Source: Glandiceps talaboti (taxonomy: Eukaryota > Hemichordata > Enteropneusta > Spengelidae). From it: a stretch of 64,000 nt of DNA. The notes under the pieces were generated by a model. It was not told the DNA's origin, made no database searches, and saw nothing but the letters and a program-made list of their open reading frames with translations. The stretch spans positions 124,001 through 188,000 of the forward strand of contig NC_135550.1 of the NCBI RefSeq assembly GCF_964340395.1, in the 5' to 3' direction. Of the stretch, positions 20,473 through 30,736 are shown piece by piece. Numbering within the stretch: the stretch's first letter is position 1; each line of letters starts with the position of its first letter. Position numbers and translations under genes: made by a program.

Positions 20473-22514
20473 TGTTTATCTTGGTATTTTTGGAGCTTAG
20501 CCCGCCAAATGGGAATACAAATGTGTGAGGGAACTGGTATCTTTAAACCCAGGTAATTTGGCATGTTAGAGTTATAAACCTTGGTATGATTCTCAATATA
20601 TGTACTATTTGATGGAGACTGAACTGGGTGTGCTTTTGGACATGCATTGTGACTGTCGTTACTATTTTTTAAATGAAAACAATCAGCCTCTGGGTTCAGT
20701 GTTGATTCCTGCGAGAAATCTGAGCCATAGCCCTCATCCCCTATATCCTGGCTTGAACTGTTTGTCAAACTATCTAAGCCATCTGGTGATGTCATGGTTA
20801 TTTCATTGGTACGTGTCCAAACCAGTGACTGAGCAGGTAGAGTAGTATCATCAGTATCTGTATCGTTGTAAAACATATCTAGCTCACCAGTAAGATTGTT
20901 GCTACCAGTTGAGTGTGACTCATTAGAAAAAGGAATCATATACATGCCTTGTAAACTCGTATCATTTGGTGTAACAAAACTATGATCATAAAGTGGAGGT
21001 GGCATACATTGTCTGTCATGCATGTGTACTGATGGTTCTGTACTAGTAGGTATAGCATCGAGAGTATCATTACTGTTACTACTTGTAAGGACCCTATTTG
21101 GTGTAATACTCATGCTGCCCTCCCCACCCTGGGTATTTGGTAAATTGCAACATGGTATATGAACTCCTGGTTCATTTTCACTGTCACCCAATTCGCATAA
21201 TGATTGAGACAAACCCTGATTTGCAATATTTGCATGGTTAAATGATACATCAGTTTGTGTACAACAATCTACAACTCTACTAGTATTATAATTAATTGTT
21301 TGAGTGTACTTATCATTACTGCAGTTAATATTGTCACTACCACCTATAAACTCAGCGGTACAATTATTTCTGACCTGACTTCTTTTGTCCTGTAGATTTA
21401 ACTTCTCTGCCCTATGTTTAGGGTCGTTATATGGACACTTTGTCTTCGGATGGTCTTCCGATGTTTTCCTGAACTTGACACAGGCACTGCATACGTGTTT
21501 ATATCTGCACGAGTTTCCTTCAGGACACTTTCCCTTCTGGTTGAAGGCCCAGCAAAACTGGATGGATTCTCCGGAAGTGTTAGACTTCATTTTAGCTGGC
21601 CTATATTTCAGCTCAGCTGCCCTCGGGTACAGATAAAGTTCTTTCAATTCATACCCCTCACTATCCCACGTGCGAACACCACATTCAATGTCCTGTAGAA
21701 AGGCGCCAAGGTATTTCAAAACTGCATCCCAGGGGTACACAGCTGCAAACCGCATTAGCATGTTGAGATGACGTAAACGTATTGACTTTTCACGCACAAT
21801 TATAGTATCGGACATCACAATGGTGGTGAACCCCTCGACAAACTCGTTTATTGTCATAGAATCATAATCAATCTCTTTGCCGGCACCATGTGGGCGTGGT
21901 TGTGCAGCCATATGCGGCCATGACACAGATATAGCGACATGATCTTTTCTTGTCTGAAAGCGTTGTGACTTACCAGCTTTCGCAGTATTAGCAGTATCCT
22001 GTGACGTTTTAAGGAAATCAGGAACGTATTGATGTTGAGCTTCTTGTAGACTATGTTGAAGTAGGACGTCGGCGGCAGCCATTTGTCTCAGTTGAGTGAT
22101 GCTTGGATCAGGCGACGCGCCGAAACTTTGTAAGTGTGTAGCGTTTTCTGGCGGAATCTGACTAGGTGGGCTACTTTAAGAGTGAGTGTTCCCGCCTTCG
22201 TAAATTTCATCACGTAGAGTCTTTACCTCGGTTTTCAAAGCTTTAAATTCGGCTAGAATTTCCGCAGCAAGGCTGTTCGGGATGGTTGAATCCTTTGGAC
22301 TGATGTTATCGGCGGCAGGCTGTGGTTTTCTCGGTCTACCACGAGGTCTGGCTCCGGACTTCTTCGCTACTACGCCTAGCATGCTGACAGCGAGGAAAAC
22401 GTAGACAAAAAAGCAGAAAACAAGGAACCAGTCCGTTCTGTTGGCACGCCGATGTCCTTTAAGGATTACAGAGATTAATCGCATCGGTTGTTCGTGGATT
22501 TGTATGAATTTCAC
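20388..22514 (-). pseudogene. DIRS-like Gag with CCCH finger and AT-hook, one nonsense codon
   Basis: Open from 22514 to 20388 except for TAA at 22176-22178. N-terminal region: a hydrophobic stretch (WFLVFCFFVYVFLAVSM) followed by an AT-hook-like RPRGRPRKP; the true start may be the Met at the end of the hydrophobic stretch. The main body from MAAADVLLQHSLQEAQHQYV includes an alpha-helical Gag-like region and a C-x8-C-x5-C-x3-H zinc finger (CWAFNQKGKC..C..H, about residues 190-210 of that part) followed by CSAC, as in other DIRS Gags. A long Ser/Asn/Thr-rich linker follows, and the last about 70 codons carry the start of the RT domain. Confidence 0.75.
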
Positions 22515-22690
22515 GAAACCTTAACAAATTAACCGGACGGGCTGCAAACTGTTGATACTGGCTAACCCGACAGGTGAATATGGAACAGGGTCAAAGTTCA
22601 CAAAAAGCTCTTGACTAATTACTCCCTCTGAGGGCGCTTGTCAGTCGCTGCCCCCAACGGGACACTATGACGATAGCTTCACACGTTCAT

Positions 22691-22865
22691 CATCAGATTC
22701 GAAGTCTCCCAAATGGGTACGAACATGCGTTCGGCAAATCACATATCCTTCATTGACAGGTTGAAATCATGTGATTGTAATTAATTTTCATTTGACTTGC
22801 GTGGATTTGCATGCTCTCTTTTTATTTTTGCCAGAGTATCCAATTTGCACCATGAACTATTGTTG
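22691..22865. other. Short spacer between DIRS-like element and TIR element
   Basis: About 175 nt without recognisable features between the right end of the DIRS-like element and the damaged left end of the TIR element. Confidence 0.4.
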
Positions 22866-23644
22866 TCATGGACCATATTTTTTTTACAATCAATTGTGTT
22901 CAACAGTTTATGTATTTTTATTCCATGTTCACATTATTTTAATTGAAATAAGTTTTCATTTATTTGAGAATAATGTTTTATTTTTCGTCAAACCATATAT
23001 AATTGAATTTCAAAATATATTTTTTGTTAAAGTTTTTATTTTTATTTTTTAAATTTAAAAAAAAAAATTTCAACTTTTTTGGCCGAGTCTGCTGACCAGC
23101 GCCTGTCACGAGTACGTTGTGCTCGTGACAGGCATATCCTTCGACATCCATTACGACGTGTTTCGGCGTCAAATACACCTTCTCATTACCTTCGAAATTG
23201 GTCGCTCAAACATTTCACAGATCTCAAAACTGTTAATTTACGTGTGATAGTATCTGTTTTTTCCAACAACTGCGACTTCGATTCAGCCGCGTACACACAT
23301 GTGAACCCCGTCACGTTAAGGTTATGACCGCATGTATGATGTATTTAATACATGATGTAGTGCGTAGGACACGATCCATGTGCAAAGGGTAAAGGTAGTT
23401 AATCTAAAACAACTAAAGTTTGTTGCATCAATAACAATTACATTGAAACTGACCAGAATTGAAATAAGATGGTACACTATACTTTGAGCGTGAGCAAAAC
23501 AGCTTTAGGAACAAAAACGTGAGGAAAACGAACGCGTATTTCCAATGGGTCAGTCAGGTACTACTTCTTGTACGAGCGCACATGTTGACGTCGACCTGCT
23601 GTATTACATATCAACCTAAACCAGCTTTTATCGCCTTGTTATCA

Positions 23645-23671
23645 TCGTCGTCGTCGTCATCGTCGTCGTCG

Positions 23672-23714
<43 letters not shown>

Positions 23715-23715
23715 A
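23645..23715 (+). repeat. (GTC)n(GTT)n trinucleotide repeat inside the TIR element
   Basis: Tandem CGT/GTC then TTG units. The corresponding place of the other copy (42240-42350) has (CAA)n(CGA)n(ATG)n, so the repeat belongs to the TIR family itself and varies between copies. Confidence 0.9.
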
Positions 23716-23794
23716 AAGATTCAGTTTACTTCATCATACATTGTAGTATACATTCTCTTGGTGTACTGAGTACACATGCAACACGTCTACGTAT

Positions 23795-24190
23795 TGTAAC
23801 AAATATGAAAGTGGACACAGAGGGCGTGCGAGATTAGCATTACTGGAGGAGTGGGTATGTTCGTTGAATGCAAAAAGATGGCAGAAGTCATGTACAAGTG
23901 GTAGTTCGCCTGTATGGAGGAGAACTGATATCTTGGCTGTCCTTGGAACGTGGTTTGGGAAGCAGGTAGCTGAACAGACCGTGGAGGGTCTGAGGAAGCT
24001 GTGTGAGTGGTCCGGAAAGCTGAAAAGGCCGTGGAGGGCCTCCAGGGAGTTTATCTAGCTGAAAGAATTACCGACGTGTGTAGTGTGTACAGTGATTACG
24101 TAACTATCGAACAATAGAACAATAGTACATTTGTATTAGTAAGACTGAAACTTTCTTGTGTATGCTGTCCAACCTGTGTCAATCTTTACA
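23795..24190 (+). repeat. 5' LTR of the Gypsy element (396 bp)
   Basis: Begins TGTAACAAATATG and ends AATCTTTACA. It contains the promoter and polyadenylation functions of the element, though no clear TATA box is visible. A 64-codon open frame (23864-24058) occurs in both LTRs; it is probably incidental. Confidence 0.97.
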
Positions 24191-24191
24191 A

Positions 24192-24210
24192 TGGTGTCAG
24201 AAGTGGGATT
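24192..24210 (+). promoter_or_regulatory. Primer binding site, tRNA-Leu type
   Basis: TGGTGTCAGAAGTGGGATT starts one nt after the 5' LTR. It is complementary to the 3' end (...CCCACTTCTGACACCA) that I recall for eukaryotic leucine tRNAs; first-strand cDNA would start here. A tRNA database comparison would confirm the isoacceptor. Confidence 0.8.
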
Positions 24211-24290
24211 GACAGCATACTGATATGAAGATAAAGCTTACTTTATACTGAACCCTTTCCAGTGACATCCTTTACGACATTTGACTTATA

Positions 24291-25796
24291 ATGTTATATG
24301 TGCTTATTATTACTGAGCCTGATTTTATAATGGAGGACGGTGATAAAGGTCAGAGTGACCCGGAGATAGATGTCAAACCAAGTCATGGATATGCCGACCA
24401 GATGGGTATGGCTTTGAAATCAGGTACTGAGGCTGCTGAAGGGTTTGGTGTAAACCCAATTACAGAACATTTAACCCAGTTCACATCAGTGATAACAAAC
24501 CAGTTAGAGAAGACACAGGCACTTCAAGTTAAAATGCATTCCGAAATGAGTCAGAACTTTGAACAGTATACGCGAGGGATGCAAACACATTTATCTCTAT
24601 TAGAAGAGAACATTGAGAGAGTACAACAATGCCAAAAGAAAGCAACACAACAATTGGAGGAACGTTTACAACTTGTTGAGCACGCATTGTCAACTTCTAT
24701 GAAACAACGAGAGGTTGACAGAAATGTGGACTTTCCAGTTCCTTCCCTGTTAGGTTGGCCCCGTGGTGAACCATTGACCCCTGGTGTAAAGGGCACAGAG
24801 ACACCAGTACAGCCCAACTCTGAAGTGAAGCCTAATCCTCAAAGACTTTTCGAGACTCCAGGTATTCGCAGAGACAGTACTGCCTTTAGAAAGACGACAA
24901 GTTCCGAACAACCCCAAGTTACTAATTTCACTGGGGGTAATGTGTCAGGACCTTTTATGGGGGGACAAGTCGGGAGACCACTGGTTAAACCCACACCATT
25001 TGATGGCAGTACTTCATGGGAGGACTATAGAGCACAATTTGAAATCGTTGCAGCTTCAAATTGTTGGGATAGCCCGGCAAAGGCGATGTACCTGGCTACT
25101 AGCCTACACGGACAGGCCCGGGCAGTTTTAAGTGACCTTGAGGAGGCTAAGCGCTATGATTATCCAACCTTAGTGTCAGCCCTCAGTCGTAGGTTTGGTA
25201 CAGAAGGACAATCACAACGATTCAAGACTGAACTCCGTAATCGTTATAGAAAAAGAGATGAACCATTACCAGAACTAGCCCAGTCAGTAAAACGCCTTAC
25301 TCGGCTTGCCTACCCACAAGCTTCAGGGGTTGTTGTTGACTCCCTAGCTAGAGATTTCTTCATCGAGGCTATGACAGACAGTGATTTCAGATGGCGAATA
25401 GAACAGTCCAGGCCTAAGACACTTGATGAGACACTAACAGTTGCAATGGAATGTGAGGCCTTCCTATTAGCTGAGAAACAACGAGGCCGGTCAACCAGGA
25501 GTGTACTGCACACACCTACTGGATCACCCAATAGTAGAAGAGACCCTGTAAGTGAAATGGTTGAAAGCATGGGAGCCTTAATGGTAGAGATCCGTGATAT
25601 GACTAAGAAATACCTACAACCTATTGAACGTAGACAAAGAGGGAGCATCAAATGTTGGAACTGTGGAGAAAGTGGTCATGTTCAACGGGAGTGTAGACAA
25701 CCAAAGAAAGAAACATGTGCAAACAAAGACTTTCATGAAACGAGCCAGGGAAACGGGGAACTGCCAAGCTTGAAGGCCGAAGTATGGCAGAAGTAA
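24291..25796 (+). CDS. gag: Gypsy Gag (nucleocapsid/capsid polyprotein), intact
   Basis: 501 codons without interruption. The first ATG (24291) would add a short hydrophobic leader; the Met of MEDGDKGQSDPEID (24330) is an equally good start. Residues about 70-135 are Gln/Glu/Leu-rich and heptad-like, so a coiled coil is likely. The capsid (retrotransposon Gag) domain is around residues 230-390 (LVKPTPFDGSTSWEDYRAQF, LARDFFIEAMTDSDFRWRIE). One CCHC zinc knuckle, CWNCGESGHVQREC, begins at residue 455. Packages the RNA and forms the particle. Its 3' end overlaps pol by 13 nt counted from the pol ATG, with a -1 frameshift signal at 25748. Confidence 0.95.
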   Translation: MLYVLIITEPDFIMEDGDKGQSDPEIDVKPSHGYADQMGMALKSGTEAAEGFGVNPITEHLTQFTSVITNQLEKTQALQVKMHSEMSQNFEQYTRGMQTHLSLLEENIERVQQCQKKATQQLEERLQLVEHALSTSMKQREVDRNVDFPVPSLLGWPRGEPLTPGVKGTETPVQPNSEVKPNPQRLFETPGIRRDSTAFRKTTSSEQPQVTNFTGGNVSGPFMGGQVGRPLVKPTPFDGSTSWEDYRAQFEIVAASNCWDSPAKAMYLATSLHGQARAVLSDLEEAKRYDYPTLVSALSRRFGTEGQSQRFKTELRNRYRKRDEPLPELAQSVKRLTRLAYPQASGVVVDSLARDFFIEAMTDSDFRWRIEQSRPKTLDETLTVAMECEAFLLAEKQRGRSTRSVLHTPTGSPNSRRDPVSEMVESMGALMVEIRDMTKKYLQPIERRQRGSIKCWNCGESGHVQRECRQPKKETCANKDFHETSQGNGELPSLKAEVWQK

Positions 25797-25804
25797 GAAG
25801 GCCT
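25748..25804 (+). promoter_or_regulatory. Predicted -1 ribosomal frameshift site (slippery heptamer plus pseudoknot-like fold)
   Basis: GGGAAAC at 25748-25754 is phased as G GGA AAC in the gag frame, matching the X XXY YYZ rule for -1 slippage. Pol is in the -1 frame and is open from the heptamer onward with no stop. After a 6-nt spacer, CTGCCA (25761-25766) can pair with TGGCAG (25785-25790), and AGGCC in the loop (25774-25778) can pair with GGCCT (25800-25804), giving an H-type pseudoknot-like structure. The gag stop TAA is at 25794-25796, inside the structure. This explains Gag and Gag-Pol production from one RNA. Confidence 0.8.
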
Positions 25805-28800
25805 GCCTGTACATCCATATCCCGAAAAGCTGCAGAAATAGACATTGGTCTTTATGTTGCCAGCAGTATTCAGGACACAGCTATTAGTTTCCTAGTGGAT
25901 ACGGGTGCGAACATTACCATAATAAGTAGGACTATGTTTGACAGAATTCCTCCCTCGAAACAGCCGACACTTGAAGATGCTGGTATTTGTATGAAGTTAG
26001 CAGATGGGAAAGCAGTACCATTTCAAGGAAAAGGGACTTTCAATATTCAACTTGGTGATATCGTCACAGAACATAATGTGTGGGTAGCTGATATTGAAGT
26101 AGATGGAATTTTGGGTATAGACTTTTTAAGACAACATCACTGTAAACTGGCATTAGATTCGCAAGAACTTACAATTGGCAAAACAACCATCGACTGTAAA
26201 ACAAGTAAATTGCCCCTAGTATGCTGTAGAGTCACCGCTGCACAAACAGTTGTAGTACCCCCAAGGTCTGAAAGGATACTAGCAGGACGATTGTTGGACC
26301 CAGCTAAAGACTCTAATACAGGCCTTATTCAACCCACCTTGAGATTTATTGAGACCAGTAAAATGCTGATAGCTAAAGCTGCTGTTAATTTACGAAAGGA
26401 GACTGTACCATTGCGACTTTTGAATGCTACTGACCGACCACGTACGGTACATAAGGGGTCTGTGATAGCTTTGTGTGAGCCTGTGGAAGATGTTATGACA
26501 ACTGATTTGTCCATCTTGACTGAGAAATCAAAACAAGATAGTCCAGACAGAAACAAAAGTTGCAGGGTAACAAGAACAGCGCGAACCACTGACATTAGTT
26601 GTGCTCATAATGAGTATCAAGTACCTTCTCATTTAACTGAGTTATGGGAACAAAGTTGTAAAGAATTGAATGGAGAGCAGAGTACAGAAGCTTTGGGTTT
26701 CTTGCAGGAGTTTGAAAACTTATTTGCAAGGTCCTCAACTGATCTTGGAAAGACTGGTCTAGTAAGACATCAAATAAATATTGGAAACAATAGACCTATA
26801 CGTCAACCCCCTAGGAGACTTCCCTTGTACCGACGAGAGGAAGCCGAAACCCAGCTGGGGAAGATGATTGATATGGGAGTGGTAGAAACATCTTCTAGTC
26901 CATGGGCCTCACCTGTTGTACTGGTCAAAAAGAAGGACGGGTCAACAAGGATGTGTGTGGACTACAGGCGGTTGAATGCAGTGACAGTGAAGGACTCATA
27001 TCCATTACCTAGAGTGGATGATTGTCTTGATGCCCTTGCTGGTGCTGAATGGTACTCGACATTGGATCTTGTTAGCGGATACTGGCAAGTAGAAGTAGAT
27101 AAGGATGATCGTCCGAAAACAGCATTCACCATAGGTGGTGGGGGAGGACTTTATCAGTTTACTACTATGCCTTTTGGGCTTTGTAATGCCCCTGCCACTT
27201 TTGAAAGACTGATGGAGAGGATACTGACCGGTCTTCCATGGCATGTTTGCCTTGTTTATCTTGATGATGTGATAGTCCATGCGCAGACATTCCATGAACA
27301 GCTCAAGAGACTACGGGTGGTATTCACAAGATTACAAACTGCAGGCCTTAAACTAAGTCCAAAGAAATGTGTACTTTTCCAGCGACGAGTTACATTCTTA
27401 GGACACGTAATCAGTGGACAGGGTATAGAGACAGATGAGTCCAAGACAACAGCTGTTAAGGACTGGCCGAAGCCAGAGTCAGTTCATGATGTGCGACGTT
27501 TCCTTGGACTTTGCAGTTACTATAGGCGCTTTGTTAGAGGGTTTGCTGACATTGCAAGACCACTCCACAGACTTACTGAAGTGGGGAGACCATTTGATTG
27601 GAATGATGATTGTGATGATGCCTTTATGAGTTTGAAAGCTGCACTCACAACAACACCAGTCCTGTCATACCCTAGGTACGGAGTACCTTTTATCCTGGAC
27701 ACAGATGCCAGTGATGAAGGGATAGGGGCAGTGTTGTCGCAGGTACATGATGGACAAGAGAAAGTTATTGCGTACTTCAGCAAGGCACTGTCGAGGCGAG
27801 AACGAAAGTACTGCGTCACTCGCAAAGAATTGTTGGCAATTGTCAAGTCTGTCCAGCATTACCATCATTATCTGTATGGCCGTCACTTCTTGATTCGAAC
27901 TGATCATAATGCATTAAAGTGGCTCATGACATTCAAGAATCTAGAGGGACAGACAGCACGCTGGGTTGAAGCACTGGGAATATATGACTTTGACATTGAA
28001 CATAGACAGGGTAGACAGCATGGAAATGCAGATGCCTTATCCCGCAGGCCTTGTGGTGACTGTAAACATTGTGACCGTATTGAACAGAACAACACTCAGC
28101 AGACTAGTAAAAGCAGAACAGGCATCAAGAACCAGACTCACCTTGGTATGTCTCCAATTGAAGCTACTAATTGTTGTGATACATGCTCAAGTATTGGGAC
28201 AACACATGGAAGGAAGATAACCTGTCATGCTGTCGGCCATGCAAAATCTAGTAACGAGCGAACATTTACATCAGATCGGAACACTGATTGGTTCAAAGGA
28301 TGGACAAATAAGGAGATAAGATCAGCACAGGAAGATGATAAGATGTTACAAAAGATAATACTGATGAAAGAAGCTTCTTTACATAGACCTAGTTGGCCGG
28401 AAGTGTCAATGGAAAATGGTACTTTTAAGGCCTATTGGAGCCAATGGGATAGACTGAAAGTAGTTGATGGGCTGCTATGTCGTTTGTGGGAATCTGCAGC
28501 TGGTGATCATGTATCCTGGCAACTAGTGGTACCAACAGTCCTAAGGCAAGCAGTACTCGAACAATTACATAACTCTCCTACAGCTGGTCACCTGGGGTTC
28601 AGAAAAACACTTGGGCGAGTCAGGCAACGATACTTTTGGGCAAAACACCGACAGGATGTTGAACGATGGTGTAAATCATGTAGCCTGTGTGCTAAGAGGA
28701 ACCCACCTGGTCGAAGAGGCAGAGCTGCTATGAAAACCTATAATGTTGGTGAACCCATGGAAAGAATGGCTCTCGACATACTTGGACCTTTACCTGTAAC

Positions 28801-29899
28801 TGATGGTGGTAACAAATACATCATGATTGTTGCTGACTATTTCTCTAAGTGGACTGAAGGTTATGCCATAGCTGACCAAGAGGCTGCCACAGTTGCTACC
28901 AAACTGGTTGAGGAGTACATATGCAGATTTGGTATCCCAAGACAAATACACAGTGATCAAGGGAGAAACTTTGAGTCTTGTCTGTTTGCAGAGATCTGTA
29001 ATATTCTAAACATTGACAAAACTAGAACTACTCCTCGTCATCCCCAGTCTGACGGGATGATTGAGAGGTTCAATCGCACTCTGGAAAACATGTTAGCAAA
29101 ATTTGTTTGTGTGAATCAACGGGACTGGGATCGTCACCTACCCCTTCTCATGATGGCATACAGATCTGCAGAGCATGAGTCGACAGGTTTTACACCAAGC
29201 AAAATGATGCTGGGTAGACAGGTGGAATTACCTGTAGACATGTTACTAGGTAGACCGAAGCCAGAAAGGGAGCAGTCCAATATTGCTTATGTCAAAAACC
29301 TTGTGGATCGCATGGAGGTAGTACATGAAACAGCCAGACAACATCTACAGCTGTCAAGCGAAAACCAGAAACGTTACTATGACCACAGGTCCACAGGTGC
29401 TGGTTACAAGATTGGTCAAACTGTATGGTTACATAACCCAACAAGAAAGAAAGGACTGTCCCCCAAACTCCAGTTCCCATGGGAAGGACCCTATGTGATT
29501 ACTAGTCGCATTAGTGATGTTGTTTACCGTATCCAGCTTAACCAACGAGCTAAACCCAAGGTTGTCCACAGTAACCGGTTAAAGCCACATTTGGGCAAGG
29601 AGTCAGTGAGCTGGTTTAAGATTGATGAGCTAAAACCAAAAAGAGGTGCAGAGGCATTCATAGCTGAGAAATCAAGTGATAACCAAGAAGGCAGTCATCA
29701 CAAAAAGATGAAGGCTGTCAACAAGGAGGAAGAAAAAAATGTGATAGAACCAGATGATGCAGATAGTAATAGATCAACAGTGATTACAAGTAATGGCGAG
29801 GGTAGAGTGATGAACACCCCAAGTAGTGACAATCAGTTGGAACAATGTCGTCGCAGTAAACGTCAACGAAGATTGCCAAACCGTTTCATGTATCACTAA
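25784..29899 (+). CDS. pol: Gypsy Pol polyprotein, intact (protease, RT, RNase H, integrase)
   Basis: 1371 codons, uninterrupted. Aspartic protease with FLVDTGANITIIS (Asp39). RT: CVDYRRLNAVTVKDSYPLPR, LDLVSGYWQV (motif A Asp), FTTMPFGLCNAPATF, and YLDD at 492-495. RNase H: ILDTDASDEGIGAVL (Asp639) through IRTDHNALKWL. Integrase: zinc-binding H-H-C-C region (HLGFRKTLGRVRQRYFW to SCSLCAKRN), catalytic D998 (ALDILGPL), D1058 (HSDQGRNF) and E1094 (GMIERFNRT) with 35 residues between the last two, then a GPY/F-like module (WEGPYVITSRISD). No chromodomain. The C-terminal about 110 residues are basic and Ser/Asn-rich. Probably made as a Gag-Pol fusion by frameshifting; the ATG at 25784 need not be used. 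Confidence 0.97.
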   Translation: MAEVRRPACTSISRKAAEIDIGLYVASSIQDTAISFLVDTGANITIISRTMFDRIPPSKQPTLEDAGICMKLADGKAVPFQGKGTFNIQLGDIVTEHNVWVADIEVDGILGIDFLRQHHCKLALDSQELTIGKTTIDCKTSKLPLVCCRVTAAQTVVVPPRSERILAGRLLDPAKDSNTGLIQPTLRFIETSKMLIAKAAVNLRKETVPLRLLNATDRPRTVHKGSVIALCEPVEDVMTTDLSILTEKSKQDSPDRNKSCRVTRTARTTDISCAHNEYQVPSHLTELWEQSCKELNGEQSTEALGFLQEFENLFARSSTDLGKTGLVRHQINIGNNRPIRQPPRRLPLYRREEAETQLGKMIDMGVVETSSSPWASPVVLVKKKDGSTRMCVDYRRLNAVTVKDSYPLPRVDDCLDALAGAEWYSTLDLVSGYWQVEVDKDDRPKTAFTIGGGGGLYQFTTMPFGLCNAPATFERLMERILTGLPWHVCLVYLDDVIVHAQTFHEQLKRLRVVFTRLQTAGLKLSPKKCVLFQRRVTFLGHVISGQGIETDESKTTAVKDWPKPESVHDVRRFLGLCSYYRRFVRGFADIARPLHRLTEVGRPFDWNDDCDDAFMSLKAALTTTPVLSYPRYGVPFILDTDASDEGIGAVLSQVHDGQEKVIAYFSKALSRRERKYCVTRKELLAIVKSVQHYHHYLYGRHFLIRTDHNALKWLMTFKNLEGQTARWVEALGIYDFDIEHRQGRQHGNADALSRRPCGDCKHCDRIEQNNTQQTSKSRTGIKNQTHLGMSPIEATNCCDTCSSIGTTHGRKITCHAVGHAKSSNERTFTSDRNTDWFKGWTNKEIRSAQEDDKMLQKIILMKEASLHRPSWPEVSMENGTFKAYWSQWDRLKVVDGLLCRLWESAAGDHVSWQLVVPTVLRQAVLEQLHNSPTAGHLGFRKTLGRVRQRYFWAKHRQDVERWCKSCSLCAKRNPPGRRGRAAMKTYNVGEPMERMALDILGPLPVTDGGNKYIMIVADYFSKWTEGYAIADQEAATVATKLVEEYICRFGIPRQIHSDQGRNFESCLFAEICNILNIDKTRTTPRHPQSDGMIERFNRTLENMLAKFVCVNQRDWDRHLPLLMMAYRSAEHESTGFTPSKMMLGRQVELPVDMLLGRPKPEREQSNIAYVKNLVDRMEVVHETARQHLQLSSENQKRYYDHRSTGAGYKIGQTVWLHNPTRKKGLSPKLQFPWEGPYVITSRISDVVYRIQLNQRAKPKVVHSNRLKPHLGKESVSWFKIDELKPKRGAEAFIAEKSSDNQEGSHHKKMKAVNKEEEKNVIEPDDADSNRSTVITSNGEGRVMNTPSSDNQLEQCRRSKRQRRLPNRFMYH

Positions 29900-29932
29900 G
29901 TTATTGTCTCATGTGAGGACACATGCCTTCAT

Positions 29933-29945
29933 GGGAGGGAAAAGT
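29933..29945 (+). promoter_or_regulatory. Polypurine tract of the Gypsy element
   Basis: GGGAGGGAAAAGT lies directly before the 3' LTR; it would prime plus-strand DNA synthesis. Confidence 0.85.
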
Positions 29946-30292
29946 TGTAACAAATATGAAAGTGGACACAGAGGGCGTGCGAGATTAGCATTACTGGAGG
30001 AGTGGGTATGTTCGTTGAATGAAAAAAGATGGCAGAAGTCATGTACAAGTGGTAGTTCGCCTGTATGGAGGAGAACTGATATCTTGGCTGTCCTTGGAAC
30101 GTGGTTTGGGAAGCAGGTAGCTGAACAGACCGTGGAGGGTCTGAGGAAGCTGTGTGAGTGGTCCGGAAAGCTGAAAAGGCCGTGGAGGGCCTCCAGGGAG
30201 TTTATCTAGCTGAAAGAATTACCGACGTGTGTAGTGTGTACAGGGATTACGTAACTATCGAACAATAGAACAATAGTACATTTGTATTAGTA
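29946..30292 (+). repeat. 3' LTR of the Gypsy element, first part (347 bp)
   Basis: Matches the 5' LTR except for C/A in the run near 30020 and T/G near 30244. It breaks at TAGTA (30288-30292), the target duplication of the nested element. Confidence 0.97.
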
Positions 30293-30736
30293 GTGGGTTT
30301 TCACCTAAGCGTAGACGAACGATATATGCAGACGGACAACTATTGATATGCAAATACGAACGTAAGCATGAATAGATGCCACGTATAAATCGACTGAAAC
30401 CTCATTAATCTATTGACAATATTTAACGTCTTCAGCCCGAGTGGGTGAAAGAGAATGTTTCCTTTGTCAAGTAACTTGCATTTCATTATCACAAGCTTAC
30501 AGATTTGTCAATACATTTCTTGTACACCTGTTTGCAGGTGTTAATGAATTAAAAGAACATGGCGATTGGTTGATGGGTTTGGAATTGCAAGCTTGAGACG
30601 AGAACGTATTGATTTTGCACGATTTGAACCATCTGTTCACTTTCCTTCTAATTCTTTTTAAATATAGAATTCATGTAATATGTTAGAAATAGTTATCATA
30701 GTAATTCGAACACGTGCTCCAGGGAATTGTGAAAAA

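Larger units (their letters stand above)
17736..22690 (-). mobile_element. DIRS-like (tyrosine recombinase) retrotransposon, minus strand
   Basis: Gene order gag, reverse transcriptase, RNase H, tyrosine recombinase, without a DDE integrase or LTRs: the signature of DIRS/Ngaro/PAT-type YR retrotransposons. All parts lie in what was nearly one long frame, now broken by two stops and three frameshifts. No methyltransferase domain was seen. Close to both ends are 19-20 bp inverted sequences (17643-17665 and 22664-22685, core TAGCTTCACAC), which may be its terminal inverted repeats or the halves of a MITE into which it inserted. Extent is therefore approximate. Confidence 0.85.
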
